A stretch of DNA of 64,000 nucleotides from Ruegeria sp. HKCCD7303 (GTDB lineage Bacteria > Pseudomonadota > Alphaproteobacteria > Rhodobacterales > Rhodobacteraceae): NCBI RefSeq assembly GCF_013111185.1, contig NZ_WVRE01000002.1, positions 248,001 to 312,000 of the forward strand, given 5' to 3'. The notes under the pieces are model-generated. The model did not search any database and was not told the origin of the DNA. It saw only the letters and a program-made list of their open reading frames with translations. Within the stretch, counting starts at the first letter, position 1. Every line of letters begins with the position of its first letter. A program made the translations under genes and the position numbers. This document shows, piece by piece, positions 37,459 through 47,233 of the stretch.

Positions 37459-38202
37459 ATGCCCAGCGATACATCTCAGCCATCCTTCGTGCTCGTGCGC
37501 CCGCAGATGGGCGAAAACATCGGCGCCGCCGCGCGCGCGATGTGGAATTTTGGTCTGGACCGTATGCGCATCGTGGCCCCACGCGACGGCTGGCCGAATC
37601 CCAAGGCCGTGGCCATGTCCAGCGGGGCAGGGCGGTTGCTGGATGAGGCGCAGCTTTTTGACGATCTGGCAGGATCGCTGGCTGACAGCACGTTTGTCTT
37701 CGCAACAACAGCCCGACAGCGCGGGTTAACCAAGCCGGTCTACAGCCCAGAACGTGCGATGCAGATCGCGGCTGAGAAAGTCGCAACAGGTGAAAAAGTC
37801 GCCGTGTTGTTCGGTCCTGAACGCGCAGGGCTTGAGAATGAGGACATCGCAAAGGCCAACGCGATCATCTCGGTTCCGGTGAACCCGGAATACGCCTCGC
37901 TGAACCTGGGGCAATGCGTGTTGCTGACCGCTTATGAGTGGATGCGCCAGACCGGAGACGTGGTGCATGAGGCCACCGATCTGGGCAAGGGCGACTGGGC
38001 CACAGGGATCGAAGTGGAAAAACTGGTCGAGCATTACGAGGATCGTCTGGAAGAGGCCGGGTTCTTTTATCCCCCTGAAAAAGCAGAGGGTATGAAAGTT
38101 AATCTACGTAATCTGTGGTCGCGGATGCGGATGACACGCGCCGATGTGCAGATGCTGCATGGGATCATGCGGCAGATGGTCCGCTGGAAAGACAATAGCT
38201 GA
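37459..38202 (+). CDS. trmJ: TrmJ-type tRNA 2'-O-methyltransferase (SpoU family)
   Basis: 247 aa. SPOUT methyltransferase: motif 1 RPQMGENIGAAARAMWNFGL (about 14-33), motif 2 VLFGPERAGLENED (about 116-129), and motif 3 ISVPVNPEYASLNLGQCVLLTAYEW (in pieces) with the knot. TrmJ methylates the ribose of nucleotide 32 in several tRNAs using S-adenosylmethionine. The ATG at 37459 follows a GGAGACAG run. Next gene on the same strand is ctaA, 59 bases away. Confidence 0.9.
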   Translation: MPSDTSQPSFVLVRPQMGENIGAAARAMWNFGLDRMRIVAPRDGWPNPKAVAMSSGAGRLLDEAQLFDDLAGSLADSTFVFATTARQRGLTKPVYSPERAMQIAAEKVATGEKVAVLFGPERAGLENEDIAKANAIISVPVNPEYASLNLGQCVLLTAYEWMRQTGDVVHEATDLGKGDWATGIEVEKLVEHYEDRLEEAGFFYPPEKAEGMKVNLRNLWSRMRMTRADVQMLHGIMRQMVRWKDNS

Positions 38203-38261
38203 GGCTGGACCTATCTTCCACCAAGCCCTAGCTTGCGACAAAATCAGGACATGAGGACAGC

Positions 38262-39407
38262 ATGAGCGGTAAGCGCAGCATCTTCGAAGAGGTCTCGGAC
38301 ACCGAAAAACAACAAGCCGTGCAACCGGGAATGATCGACCGGGGACGCGGCGGCGCGCGTCAGGCGATCCGCGTTTGGCTTATGATCCTGTTTGCCCTGG
38401 TCGTCGTGATGATTGCGGTTGGTGGCCTGACACGCCTGACCGACAGCGGCCTTTCGATCACGGAATGGCGTCCGATCACCGGGGCCATCCCGCCGATGAA
38501 TGAGGCGGACTGGCAAGCGGAATTCGATAAATACAAGCAGATCGACCAATGGCGCATCCAAAACCAATGGATGGAGTTGAATGATTTCAAGTTCATCTAC
38601 TGGTGGGAATGGGGCCATCGTCAACTGGGCCGCGTGATCGGACTTGTCTGGGCCATTGGCTTTTTTGGCTTTCTTGCAGCGCGCAAAATTCCAACCGGCT
38701 GGACTGGTAAGCTGTTGATTCCGGGCCTGTTAGGCGGTGTTCAGGGTGCGGTCGGCTGGTGGATGGTCGCCTCAGGCGTGACGCAGGGTGAGGGCATGAC
38801 CGCCGTTGCCAGTTATCGTCTAGCCACACATTTGGGTCTGGCTTTTGTGATCCTGGGCTTTCTGGCGTGGTACATCTTTGAATTGGGCCGCGAAGAACGC
38901 GACCTGATGCAGGCGCGCCGCGCGAAAGAGGCGAAACTATTCTCGCTGTCCACCGGTCTGATGCATTTCGCCTTTTTACAGATACTCGTTGGGGCGCTGG
39001 TTGCTGGGATCGACGCTGGGCGGTCCTACACCGATTGGCCCTTGATTGGCGGGCAAGTGTTGCCGCCGGATGCCACTGCGTTGGAGCCGATGTGGCGGAA
39101 CTTCTTTGAAAGTCCCGGATTGGTGCAGTTCATTCACCGCTGTGCGGGGTATCTGCTGTTCATCTTCGCCTTCATCGTCTGGCGTCGGGGTGGAACCAGC
39201 GCGCATCCGCAGACACGTTTTGCCTTCAATGCCGCCTTTGCCGCGCTGGCGTTGCAGGTTGTCGTCGGCATCGTGACCGTGGTCTATGGCGCACCTTGGC
39301 AGATCGCGATCTTCCACCAATTCATGGCCGTTGTCGTCTGGACCCTGATCCTGCGTGCTCGGTTCCTGACCGCTTATCCCATCGCAACATCCCTGCGCGG
39401 AGTTTGA
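38262..39407 (+). CDS. ctaA: Haem A synthase CtaA (COX15 type)
   Basis: 381 aa with about eight membrane segments. The conserved first-helix block VGGLTRLTDSGLSITEWRPI, the EFDKYKQIDQWR loop, and haem-ligand His in GHRQLGRVIG, ATHLGLAF, FIHRCAGYLLF and IFHQFMAVVVW are all visible. It oxidises the methyl group of haem O to the formyl group of haem A for cytochrome aa3 oxidases. Other oxidase genes are not in the window. It precedes the carboxypeptidase gene by four bases. Confidence 0.95.
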   Translation: MSGKRSIFEEVSDTEKQQAVQPGMIDRGRGGARQAIRVWLMILFALVVVMIAVGGLTRLTDSGLSITEWRPITGAIPPMNEADWQAEFDKYKQIDQWRIQNQWMELNDFKFIYWWEWGHRQLGRVIGLVWAIGFFGFLAARKIPTGWTGKLLIPGLLGGVQGAVGWWMVASGVTQGEGMTAVASYRLATHLGLAFVILGFLAWYIFELGREERDLMQARRAKEAKLFSLSTGLMHFAFLQILVGALVAGIDAGRSYTDWPLIGGQVLPPDATALEPMWRNFFESPGLVQFIHRCAGYLLFIFAFIVWRRGGTSAHPQTRFAFNAAFAALALQVVVGIVTVVYGAPWQIAIFHQFMAVVVWTLILRARFLTAYPIATSLRGV

Positions 39408-39411
39408 TCCA

Positions 39412-40881
39412 ATGACCGCTTTCAATGAACTCATGGCCTTTCAGCGTGAAACCTCGGCTTTGGGCCAGATTGCCGGGCGGCTGGGTTGGGATCAGGAAAC
39501 CGTCATGCCGCGTGGGGCTGCCCCGCAACGTGCCGAAGAAATGGCCGCAATCGAAGCGGTGCTGCATGCGCGCCGGTCCGATCCGCGTGTGGCGGAATGG
39601 CTTGAGCAAGCCGCGCCACAGGACGAAGTGGGTAAGGCCCAGTTGCGTGAAATCCGCCGGGCCTATGAGCGTGCGGTGAAAGTGCCTGCTGATCTGGCAA
39701 CAGCGATCGCCCGTGTGACATCCGCTGCGCAGGGGTCTTGGGCGCAGGCGCGGGCGGATGAAGACGTCTCGGCCTTTCTGCCGGTGCTTGAAGAGGTCGT
39801 GTCACTCAAACGGCAGGAGGGCGAAGCCCTTGCGCAGGGCGGGGACGTCTATGACGCCATGGTCGAAGATTACGAGCCCTACACGACCGGCACGCAGATT
39901 GCGGCCATTTTTGATGAGATGCGCCCACGTTTGGTTGCCCTACGCGCCGCAGTATTGGATCGCCCGGAACCGGCAGCCCTGAATGGCAGTTTTGATGAAC
40001 GGACCCAGATGCGCCTGACGCAAAAGCTGGCGACGACTTTTGGGTATGATCTGAACAATGGCCGTGTTGACAAGGCGGTGCATCCGTTCAGCTCGGGCAG
40101 TGGGCTGGATGTGCGCATCACCACGCGAACCAGTGAAACGGACCCGTTCAACTGCTTTTATTCCACGATACACGAGGTCGGCCACGCCGCTTATGAACAG
40201 GGTATCGACAAAGCTTATTTGCTGACCCCGCTTGGGAACGGCGTGTCAATGGGCGTGCATGAAAGTCAAAGCCGCATATACGAAAACCAATTGGGTCGTT
40301 CGCGTGCCTTTACTGGGTGGCTGTTCGGACAGATGACTGAGGCATTCGGCGATTTCGGTATCGCTGACGCGGAGTCGTTTTACGCTACGGTAAACCGTGT
40401 TCATAACGGCTATATTCGGACCGAGGCTGATGAAGTGCAGTACAACCTTCACATCATGTTGCGCTTTGATCTGGAACGCGCACTGATGGCCGGAGACCTG
40501 CAAGTGAGCGAGCTCGAGGCCGCCTGGAATGACAGGTTTAAAGCCGACTTCGGCTATGCGGTCGACAAACCTTCGAATGGCTGTTTGCAGGACGTGCATT
40601 GGTCGGTTGGATTGTTCGGGTATTTCCCGACCTATTCGCTGGGCAACGTTTATGCAGGATGCTTGTTTCAGGCGCTGCGTGCGGCAGTGCCAGGGCTGGA
40701 TGACCGATTGGCCGAGGGTGACACCTCGGGTGCGACGGGCTGGTTGCGCGAACAAGTTCAACAACATGGCGGGCTTTATGCACCCCGCGATGTCATTGCA
40801 CGCGCCAGCGGTGTAGAGCCGGGGCCAGAGCCTTTGCTTGCGTATCTGGAAAAGAAGTTTGGGGCTTTGTACGGGCTGTGA
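39412..40881 (+). CDS. M32-family carboxypeptidase
   Basis: 489 aa. The zinc motif HEVGH is at 254-258 (STIHEVGHAAYEQG), with a downstream ESQSRIYENQLGR providing the third ligand Glu. The family's DVRITTR and YNLHIMLRFDLERALM blocks are also present. M32 enzymes are cytoplasmic metallocarboxypeptidases with broad specificity. Four bases separate it from ctaA, so it may be read from the same transcript without a functional link. Confidence 0.92.
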   Translation: MTAFNELMAFQRETSALGQIAGRLGWDQETVMPRGAAPQRAEEMAAIEAVLHARRSDPRVAEWLEQAAPQDEVGKAQLREIRRAYERAVKVPADLATAIARVTSAAQGSWAQARADEDVSAFLPVLEEVVSLKRQEGEALAQGGDVYDAMVEDYEPYTTGTQIAAIFDEMRPRLVALRAAVLDRPEPAALNGSFDERTQMRLTQKLATTFGYDLNNGRVDKAVHPFSSGSGLDVRITTRTSETDPFNCFYSTIHEVGHAAYEQGIDKAYLLTPLGNGVSMGVHESQSRIYENQLGRSRAFTGWLFGQMTEAFGDFGIADAESFYATVNRVHNGYIRTEADEVQYNLHIMLRFDLERALMAGDLQVSELEAAWNDRFKADFGYAVDKPSNGCLQDVHWSVGLFGYFPTYSLGNVYAGCLFQALRAAVPGLDDRLAEGDTSGATGWLREQVQQHGGLYAPRDVIARASGVEPGPEPLLAYLEKKFGALYGL

Positions 40882-41328
40882 CCTGAGAATTCGGTCTCCG
40901 GACTGCGTGCAGAAAGGCCGGATTTCTTTGGTAATGCGGCCGCGACAACGGTGATTTTTTTCGTATTTCACCTTAGACGGACCGTTCCAGAGATGATTGC
41001 CGTTGGCGACGTCAATACCGCGCGTGTGACACCATATCGCGATCCAGTACGTGAGGCATCATTGACTTGGTGTTCACGCTTGACAGGCCTTTATAAGATA
41101 GGCCCGGATCGATTTTTGGGGTGTAAGGAATTGTATTATAGAAAGCTGAAAATACTTCCAGTCAGCGTCACCGTTTCAACATAGGTAACAATGTTGAGGG
41201 GATTTACCCTAAATGAGGAAAAAGGGTGGCCAAATTGTGTCCGGGATACTACGTATTTTCAAGTCTATGTAGCACTCTAGTTGGAGTGCGAATTTGTAAA
41301 AAGTGTTTCAAGGGTAGGGGTTAAACAC
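40882..41328. other. Long upstream region of the sorted protein gene
   Basis: 447 bases with no convincing gene: a 77-codon frame (40951-41184) has no family signature and no start signal. The stretch is AT-richer than its surroundings. It contains a consensus-like TTGACA at 41080 without a matching -10 at the right distance, and a perfect 6-bp hairpin GCACTC/GAGTGC at 41272-41289 inside the presumed leader of the next gene. Likely a regulatory region. Confidence 0.5.
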
Positions 41329-42024
41329 ATGGCACTGAAACGTAATGTGGCCGCGGTTGCCTTAGTTGGGGTGTTGGCTGGTAGCGCCGCCTCGGCGTTG
41401 AGTGTGACAGCTATTTCTCCTTCATGGCAGAACGTGAATCCAACGACTGGTATTACGGAAAGCAGTTCTGGTTCTACGATCTCGCTGCGTTGGGGCGGTG
41501 GCAGTAACCCAAGTGGTTATGATTTTACGCCGACGGGAACACCAATATTGAATCTTTCGCCGGACACAGCTTTTGACCTGGGACAGTTCACGCACCTCAA
41601 CTTTCCGATTCCGGGGGACGTACTGAGTTCGGTCGATCTTGTCGTCGATCTTCAGATCGGCGGCGGACCTCTGGTGTCATCAACCTTTTCACTGACACAT
41701 AATGAGACCTTGAATCGATCGGCAAATTGTCCTCAGGATCCAACACCTTGCAACGATGTTGTGACAATTGCCAACACACTTGGTTCTCAGAACTTCACCT
41801 TTGGTGGACAGAATTATGTGTTCTCGGTGCTTGGCTTTTCACAGGACGGTGGTAACACGATTTCTACTGGATTCAGTACGGTGGAAGAGGCGCAGAACTA
41901 CGCAACGCTTTATGGTCAGTATACGATCGCGCCTGTTCCGCTGCCAGCAGCCGGGTGGCTGCTGCTTGGAGGTATTGGTGGGCTGTTCGCATACGGACGT
42001 CGCCAAAAGCGCAAAGCGGCTTAG
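41329..42024 (+). CDS. VPLPA-CTERM sorted exoprotein (THxN-type)
   Basis: 231 aa from the ATG at 41329, which follows AGGGTAGGGG; a longer start at 41281 is unlikely. A signal peptide (1-24, ending ASA) leads to a Ser/Thr/Asn-rich beta domain with FTHLNFPI, matching the THxN-type pattern. The last 30 residues are a sorting tail: VPLPAAGWLLLGGIGGL followed by the basic end RRQKRKAA. Known: such tails are cut by exosortases in Proteobacteria. No exosortase gene lies in the window. Probably surface or matrix-associated. Confidence 0.85.
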   Translation: MALKRNVAAVALVGVLAGSAASALSVTAISPSWQNVNPTTGITESSSGSTISLRWGGGSNPSGYDFTPTGTPILNLSPDTAFDLGQFTHLNFPIPGDVLSSVDLVVDLQIGGGPLVSSTFSLTHNETLNRSANCPQDPTPCNDVVTIANTLGSQNFTFGGQNYVFSVLGFSQDGGNTISTGFSTVEEAQNYATLYGQYTIAPVPLPAAGWLLLGGIGGLFAYGRRQKRKAA

Positions 42025-42076
42025 GCAAGGTTTCTCCACCACGCGTTCATTCGTGCGGTGTAGACTTTTCGAATAC

Positions 42077-42109
42077 AAAAAACCCGAGGTCATCGAACCT
42101 CGGGTTTTT
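42077..42109. terminator. Bidirectional terminator between the sorted-protein gene and gyrA
   Basis: AACCCGAGGT (42081-42090) pairs with ACCTCGGGTT around CATCGA, flanked by A's on the left and T's on the right, giving a T tract on either strand. It stands between two convergent genes, so it can end both transcripts. Confidence 0.88.
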
Positions 42110-42131
42110 CTATTTCCAAAGGTTGGAACGA

Positions 42132-44855
42132 TTACTCTTCTGTCTCGTCCTCGCCTTGATCGGCGATCCAAGCCACGCTGACAACCTCTTCGCCCTTACC
42201 GGTGTTGAAGACCCGCACTCCGCCCGCGCTGCGGGATCTGAAGGAAATCCCATCCACCGGCACCCGGATCGACTGACCTTTGGACGTGGCCAGCATGATC
42301 TGGTCATCGATCTCGACCGGGAAGGACGCCACAAGCTCACCGCCGCGCATCGCCTTGTCCATGGCGGCGACGCCCATACCGCCGCGTCCGCGAACAGGAT
42401 AGTCATGGCTGGAGCTCAGCTTGCCTGCGCCGCCAGTGGTGATGGTCAGGATCAGGTTCTCGGCTGCCGACATCTGAGCATAGCGTTCCTGCGTAATCGA
42501 GCCCGGCGCGGCTTCGTCTTCGTCCACCTCACCGTCATCGGCAATGCCAGCCACGGCGCGGCGCATCTTGAGGTAAGCTGCGCGTTCATCCGGGTCGGCC
42601 TCAAAGTGCCGGATCACAGACATCGACACAACGCGGTCGCCATTGGTAAGTTTGATGCCGCGCACACCGGTGGACTCACGTGAGTTGAAGACACGTACAT
42701 CGGTGGTGCGGAAGCGGATTGCACGGCCTGAATTGGTGACCAGCATAACGTCTTCATCTTCCGAACAGATGCGGGCATTCACCAGTTCAACGCCCTCGGG
42801 CAGCTTCATGGCGATCTTGCCGTTGCGGCGGACATTGGTGAAATCCGACAGTCGGTTACGACGTACGTCACCCGCGCTGGTGGCGAAGACGATTTGGAGG
42901 TTTTCCCACTCTTCATCCGGCACATCCACAGGCATGATCGCGGCGATAGATACACCGGTAGGAATTGGCAGGATATTGACTATGGCTTTGCCTTTGCCGG
43001 TCCGGCTGGACTGCGGCAGACGCCAAGTCTTGAGTTTGTAGACCATGCCTTCGGTGGTGAAGAACAGCAGTTGGGTATGCGTGTTTGCCACGAAGAGGTT
43101 GGTGACGACATCCTCTTCCTTGGTCTGCATTCCCGACAGGCCTTTGCCGCCACGTTTCTGAGCACGGAAATCGGCCAGCGGTGTGCGCTTGATGTAACCG
43201 CCTGAGGTTACGGTCACGACCATATCCTCACGCTCAATCAAGTCCTCGTCTTCCATGTCGCCGGACCAGTCGACGATCTCGGTGCGGCGGTCGACAGCGA
43301 ACTTTTCGCGGACGTCGCGCAGCTCATCACCGATGATCGACATGATGCGTTCGCGCGAGGAAAGAATATCCAGATATTCCTTGATCTTGGCTGCTAGTTC
43401 TTCCAGCTCGTCCGTGACCTCTTTGACACCCAACTGGGTCAAACGTTGCAGGCGCAGTTCCAGAATTGCGCGGGCTTGAACCTCGGTCAGGTTATAGGTG
43501 CCATCGTCGTTCATCTTGGACAGAGGATCGTCGATCAGACGAAGATAACCTTCGATCTCAGCAGCAGGCCAGCGGCGGGTCATCAGCTTTTCGCGCGCTT
43601 CGGCGGCGTCTGCCGAGGATCGGATCGTGGCGACTACCTCGTCCACGTTCGACACGGCCACGGCCAGACCACACAGAATGTGGCTACGCTCGCGCGCTTT
43701 GCGCAAGTCGTAGGCGGTCCGACGGGCAACAACATCCTCGCGGAAGTCGATGAAGGACGTCAGGAATCGGCGCAGGGTCAACTGCTCGGGTCGGCCGCCG
43801 TTCAGCGCCAGCATGTTGCAGCCAAAGGAAGTCTGCATCGGAGAGAACCGATAAAGCTGGTTCAGAACCACCTCGGGCGTGGCATCGCGCTTCAGTTCGA
43901 CCACGACACGCACACCGTTGCGGTCGGATTCGTCCTGCACGTGGCTGACGCCTTCAATACGTTTCTCGCGCACCGCTTCGGCGATCTTTTCGATCATCGA
44001 GGCTTTGTTTACCTGATACGGGATCTCATCCACGACAATCGCATAGCGATCCTTGCGGATTTCTTCGACACGAGTCTTGGCGCGGATGATGACGCTGCCG
44101 CGACCTTCCAGATAGGCCTTGCGCGCACCAGATCGGCCCAGCATGACGCCACCCGTTGGGAAATCGGGGCCGGGGACGTATTCAATCAACTGCTCTGAGG
44201 TCAGGTCAGGATCGTCGATCAGGGCCAGCGTGGCGTTGACCACCTCCCCCAGATTGTGAGGCGGAATATTGGTCGCCATACCCACGGCGATACCACCGGC
44301 GCCGTTGACCAGCATGTTCGGGAAACGCGCGGGCAGAACGGTTGGCTCTTTGTCTTTGCCGTCGTAGTTGTCCTGAAAATCAACCGTCTCTTTTTCGATA
44401 TCAGCCAGCAGTGCGGCAGCCGGTTTGTCCATCCGCACTTCGGTATAACGCATGGCCGCTGGGTTATCGCCGTCCATCGAACCAAAGTTGCCCTGACCGT
44501 CCAGCAAAGGCAGCGACATCGAGAAATCCTGCGCCATCCGCACCAGCGCGTCATAGATAGCTGAGTCCCCGTGCGGGTGGTACTTACCCATTACGTCGCC
44601 AACCGGGCGCGCAGACTTGCGGTAGGCTTTGTCATGGGTGTTCCCGGTTTCGTGCATCGCATACAGAATCCGGCGATGCACCGGCTTCAGGCCGTCACGC
44701 AAATCCGGGATCGCGCGGGATACGATGACCGACATGGCGTAGTCCAGATAGGATGTGCGCATTTCGGATTCGATGGAGACCGTCGGGCCGTCATACACTG
44801 GGCGCTCTGGCGGGGTTTCGTCCATGTTTTCAGGAATTTCTGGCGTATCGCTCAC
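42132..44855 (-). CDS. gyrA: DNA gyrase subunit A
   Basis: 907 aa. The catalytic Tyr is Y137 (AAMRYTEV). The quinolone-resistance region reads GDSAIYD at 96-102, with Ser and Asp at the positions equal to E. coli 83 and 87, the susceptible state. A GyrA box QKRGGKGL near residue 566 separates gyrase from topoisomerase IV, followed by the six-bladed wrapping domain. Makes negative supercoils with GyrB. The C-terminal end is rich in Asp/Glu. Single gene, convergent with the sorted-protein gene. Confidence 0.97.
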   Translation of the reverse strand: MSDTPEIPENMDETPPERPVYDGPTVSIESEMRTSYLDYAMSVIVSRAIPDLRDGLKPVHRRILYAMHETGNTHDKAYRKSARPVGDVMGKYHPHGDSAIYDALVRMAQDFSMSLPLLDGQGNFGSMDGDNPAAMRYTEVRMDKPAAALLADIEKETVDFQDNYDGKDKEPTVLPARFPNMLVNGAGGIAVGMATNIPPHNLGEVVNATLALIDDPDLTSEQLIEYVPGPDFPTGGVMLGRSGARKAYLEGRGSVIIRAKTRVEEIRKDRYAIVVDEIPYQVNKASMIEKIAEAVREKRIEGVSHVQDESDRNGVRVVVELKRDATPEVVLNQLYRFSPMQTSFGCNMLALNGGRPEQLTLRRFLTSFIDFREDVVARRTAYDLRKARERSHILCGLAVAVSNVDEVVATIRSSADAAEAREKLMTRRWPAAEIEGYLRLIDDPLSKMNDDGTYNLTEVQARAILELRLQRLTQLGVKEVTDELEELAAKIKEYLDILSSRERIMSIIGDELRDVREKFAVDRRTEIVDWSGDMEDEDLIEREDMVVTVTSGGYIKRTPLADFRAQKRGGKGLSGMQTKEEDVVTNLFVANTHTQLLFFTTEGMVYKLKTWRLPQSSRTGKGKAIVNILPIPTGVSIAAIMPVDVPDEEWENLQIVFATSAGDVRRNRLSDFTNVRRNGKIAMKLPEGVELVNARICSEDEDVMLVTNSGRAIRFRTTDVRVFNSRESTGVRGIKLTNGDRVVSMSVIRHFEADPDERAAYLKMRRAVAGIADDGEVDEDEAAPGSITQERYAQMSAAENLILTITTGGAGKLSSSHDYPVRGRGGMGVAAMDKAMRGGELVASFPVEIDDQIMLATSKGQSIRVPVDGISFRSRSAGGVRVFNTGKGEEVVSVAWIADQGEDETEE

Positions 44856-45047
44856 GTAAACTGCCCGATCTTTGGCTTGGGTCTATATCTTGTGGATGCA
44901 CCTTATCAGACCCGGCACATAAGGTGCAAGCAAGCAGCGCATTGAGTGCGAAAAACCACGGTAACGTCCCGGTAACATATTGTTATCCAAGAATTAGAAG
45001 GTTTCTGTGCTAGCCTGAAGAGACCTTGCAACAAACCAGAGGTCCGC

Positions 45048-45317
45048 ATGAACCCAAGCGAAACCGAATTGATGCTAAAGGGGTACGGTCTGACAACGGC
45101 GGAATTCTTCTACCATATGCCCGACTATATCCACGTACTAAACACGTTCATCTGGCAGGACTACGACCTGGCGCCGGATCATCCGAAACTGTTCGAATTC
45201 ATCGATTTCTGGCAGCGAGAGATTGAAGGTCCGCTGCATTCGGTCAAATTCACCCACCGCAAGATGATTGCACCGGGTGAGTGGCGTAACATGGTTGGCG
45301 AGTTTCGCGTGAATTGA
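45048..45317 (+). CDS. Usg-like protein
   Basis: 89 aa. The pattern LKGYGLTTAEFFYHMPDY, TFIWQDYDLAPDHP, FWQREIEGPLHSV is that of the Usg family, first noted near the trp operon of Caulobacter and of unknown function. A GCATGAACCC start follows AACCAGAGG. It is divergent from gyrA and precedes the SYLF gene by about 100 bases. Confidence 0.85.
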   Translation: MNPSETELMLKGYGLTTAEFFYHMPDYIHVLNTFIWQDYDLAPDHPKLFEFIDFWQREIEGPLHSVKFTHRKMIAPGEWRNMVGEFRVN

Positions 45318-45418
45318 GTGGTCGGTAATGCCTGACTGACCATTGAATTACCCGTTTTCATTTAAGGCAAGTCGGGTAAGGTGACGGCCAATCTGTTGCT
45401 GCCACAGGAAAACAAACC

Positions 45419-46114
45419 ATGACAAAAGCCTTTCTTTTTGCTGCGGCGCTTTGCCTAAGTGGTCCCGCTTGTGCCGAAGGCGTTCTGGACAAGATAAAGA
45501 AGGGTGCTGAAAACACCGCAGAAGCGATCGGTCGCGGCGCGGAAAGCGTCGGTGATACTGTCAACAAAGGCGCTGCGGTCGTCGATGAAACCATCGATTC
45601 CACGTCGGACTTGCTGTCCAACGAAGCAACGCCGGAAGAAACGCGTGCCAAGCTGGACGTGATGGCAGGAGAAATCCTTGATCAGTTGCTTGCCGAAAAC
45701 CCCGAAGCGCAGTCACTCTATGACGTCAGCGCAGGTTATGCGGCCTTCGACTCGCGCAAGATTTCGGTGTTTCCGGTATCGGCAGGGTATGGGCGCGGTG
45801 TGGCCGTTTCAAAAGACACTGGTCAGCACACCTATATGAACATGGGCACGGGTGGTGTGGGCGCGGCCATTGGCATTGGCGGCTTTGAGACCAAGTTTGT
45901 GATCCTGTTCGAAAGCCCTTCAGATTTGGACAACTTCATTCTCCATGGCTATGACGCGACGGCTGAAACCGGCGCCATGTATGGAGAAGACAAAAAGGGC
46001 GAAACCGTGCGCTTTAGCGATGGGCGCTCTTTCTTTGTGCTCAGCAAAAAAGGATGGCGCGTGTCGGCAGGTGCGTCCGGCACCAAGTTCTGGAAGTCGC
46101 CCGAACTGAACTGA
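45419..46114 (+). CDS. SYLF-domain protein with helical N-terminus
   Basis: 231 aa. Signal peptide 1-19 (ending ACA) leads to an amphipathic helical region of Glu/Asp/Lys repeats (DKIKKGAENTAEAIGRGAES and similar, to about residue 65), then a SYLF domain: ETRAKLDVMAGEILDQLL, YGRGVAVSKDTGQHTYMNMGTGG, GFETKFVILFES, and a C-terminal WRVSAGASGTKFWKS. Probably periplasmic or outer-membrane associated, binding lipid. It ends one base before the radical SAM gene, which is convergent. Confidence 0.78.
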   Translation: MTKAFLFAAALCLSGPACAEGVLDKIKKGAENTAEAIGRGAESVGDTVNKGAAVVDETIDSTSDLLSNEATPEETRAKLDVMAGEILDQLLAENPEAQSLYDVSAGYAAFDSRKISVFPVSAGYGRGVAVSKDTGQHTYMNMGTGGVGAAIGIGGFETKFVILFESPSDLDNFILHGYDATAETGAMYGEDKKGETVRFSDGRSFFVLSKKGWRVSAGASGTKFWKSPELN

Positions 46115-47068
46115 TCAACCCGAGCAGCTTGCGCCGCCAAGAACGCAAAACTTGGCGCAGTGGGGATGGTTAAGGTGAACATCCGCCTCGGCTTCGGCCA
46201 GGCTGTGCCCCATCTCGAATTCGGGCTCATAAGGCAGCAACGTGCAGGCCAGAACGGCAGGGCGATCCGCACCTTTGCGTTTGACCACCATGCGCGAATT
46301 GGCACACATCACCGCATTTGGGGATTTGTCCAGAATTCCCCAGCACGCCGTCGTAATTTCAGGCACTTCCACGGATTCGTCCATCTCGGGGAATAGAACG
46401 GTCTGAGCTGGATTGTTCGGGTCGATGTCAAAGTCATGCCGGGCGAAGAACGCAGCATAACCAGCGCGGCTTTCTGCATCCGTGTCTCCCCACACCGACC
46501 TGCCTGCGATCGCCATGTTGAAACCGTGATCGCGCAACCACTCCATCCCGGTAACGGTTTTGTCGAAACTGCCCTTGCCGCGCTCTTCATCATGCAGGTC
46601 GGGGCGGTAGTGATCGACTGAGATGCGCAGCGTAAGCTTGTCGTTGTATTTGCTCTGCAACTCCAACAATCCTTCTCGCATCTTGCGGCGCATCATCGGG
46701 GCCATCGCATTGGTCAGAATCAAGACCTCATACCCACGTTCCAGCGCGGCACGAGTCATCTCGATCATCTCGGGGTTCATGAAGGGTTCGCCGCCGGTAA
46801 AGCCGATCTCGCGCACGGGCCAATTGCGCTCGTCGATCTGGTCCAGATAATCACGGATTTCATCCGCGGTCAGATAGACCAAAGCATCATTGGTCGGGCT
46901 GCTAGCGATATAGCAGTTCACGCATTCGATGTTGCACAGCGTACCTGTGTTAAACCAAAGCGTGTCTGGCTGGGTCAGTGAAACTGTTGCGCGGGTCTGC
47001 CCGTCTGCTGTCACCAGTTTGTCTTGGAACTTGCCGATATTGGCAAGCTGAGGGGCATTGTCTTTCAT
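46115..47068 (-). CDS. Radical SAM protein with C-terminal Cys cluster
   Basis: 317 aa. The radical SAM 4Fe-4S motif CxxxCxxC is C45, C49, C52 (TLCNIECVNCY). GFTGGEPFMNPEM and LRISVDHYRPDLHDEERGKG continue the barrel. The last third holds six more Cys (in TACWG, VMCANS, LACTLL and the final HCAKFCVLGGASC), resembling a SPASM-type site for extra clusters. Such enzymes modify peptides or activate partner enzymes, but no peptide gene or partner is seen beside it. Divergent from zwf. Function unknown. Confidence 0.85.
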   Translation of the reverse strand: MKDNAPQLANIGKFQDKLVTADGQTRATVSLTQPDTLWFNTGTLCNIECVNCYIASSPTNDALVYLTADEIRDYLDQIDERNWPVREIGFTGGEPFMNPEMIEMTRAALERGYEVLILTNAMAPMMRRKMREGLLELQSKYNDKLTLRISVDHYRPDLHDEERGKGSFDKTVTGMEWLRDHGFNMAIAGRSVWGDTDAESRAGYAAFFARHDFDIDPNNPAQTVLFPEMDESVEVPEITTACWGILDKSPNAVMCANSRMVVKRKGADRPAVLACTLLPYEPEFEMGHSLAEAEADVHLNHPHCAKFCVLGGASCSG

Positions 47069-47183
47069 TCCCGCGTCCGGCTTTTGCTGAAATCTTTGGT
47101 TCGAACTAGCGTGTTGTCGGGGATTTGGTAAGGGTGACGCGGCGGTTCTAACAGAGTTTTGATGATCTTTGAGTTTTCATTTT

Positions 47184-47197
47184 TGGTTGCGCTAACA
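47184..47197. promoter_or_regulatory. LacI-family operator candidate before zwf
   Basis: The 14 bases TGGTTGCGCTAACA match 12 of 14 positions of the LacI-family palindrome TGTTAGCGCTAACA. They lie 37 bases before the zwf start. In Rhodobacter sphaeroides the LacI-type regulator CceR controls zwf, pgl, pgi and Entner-Doudoroff genes through an operator of this type. The regulator gene itself is outside the window. Confidence 0.5.
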
Positions 47198-47233
47198 TTG
47201 GACATGCAAGTTGGGTCGGGTTAAGGACAGCTT

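Noticed and set aside
40951..41184. 77-codon frame upstream of the sorted-protein gene
   Set aside because: Weak start, no family match, and it overlaps the likely regulatory leader.
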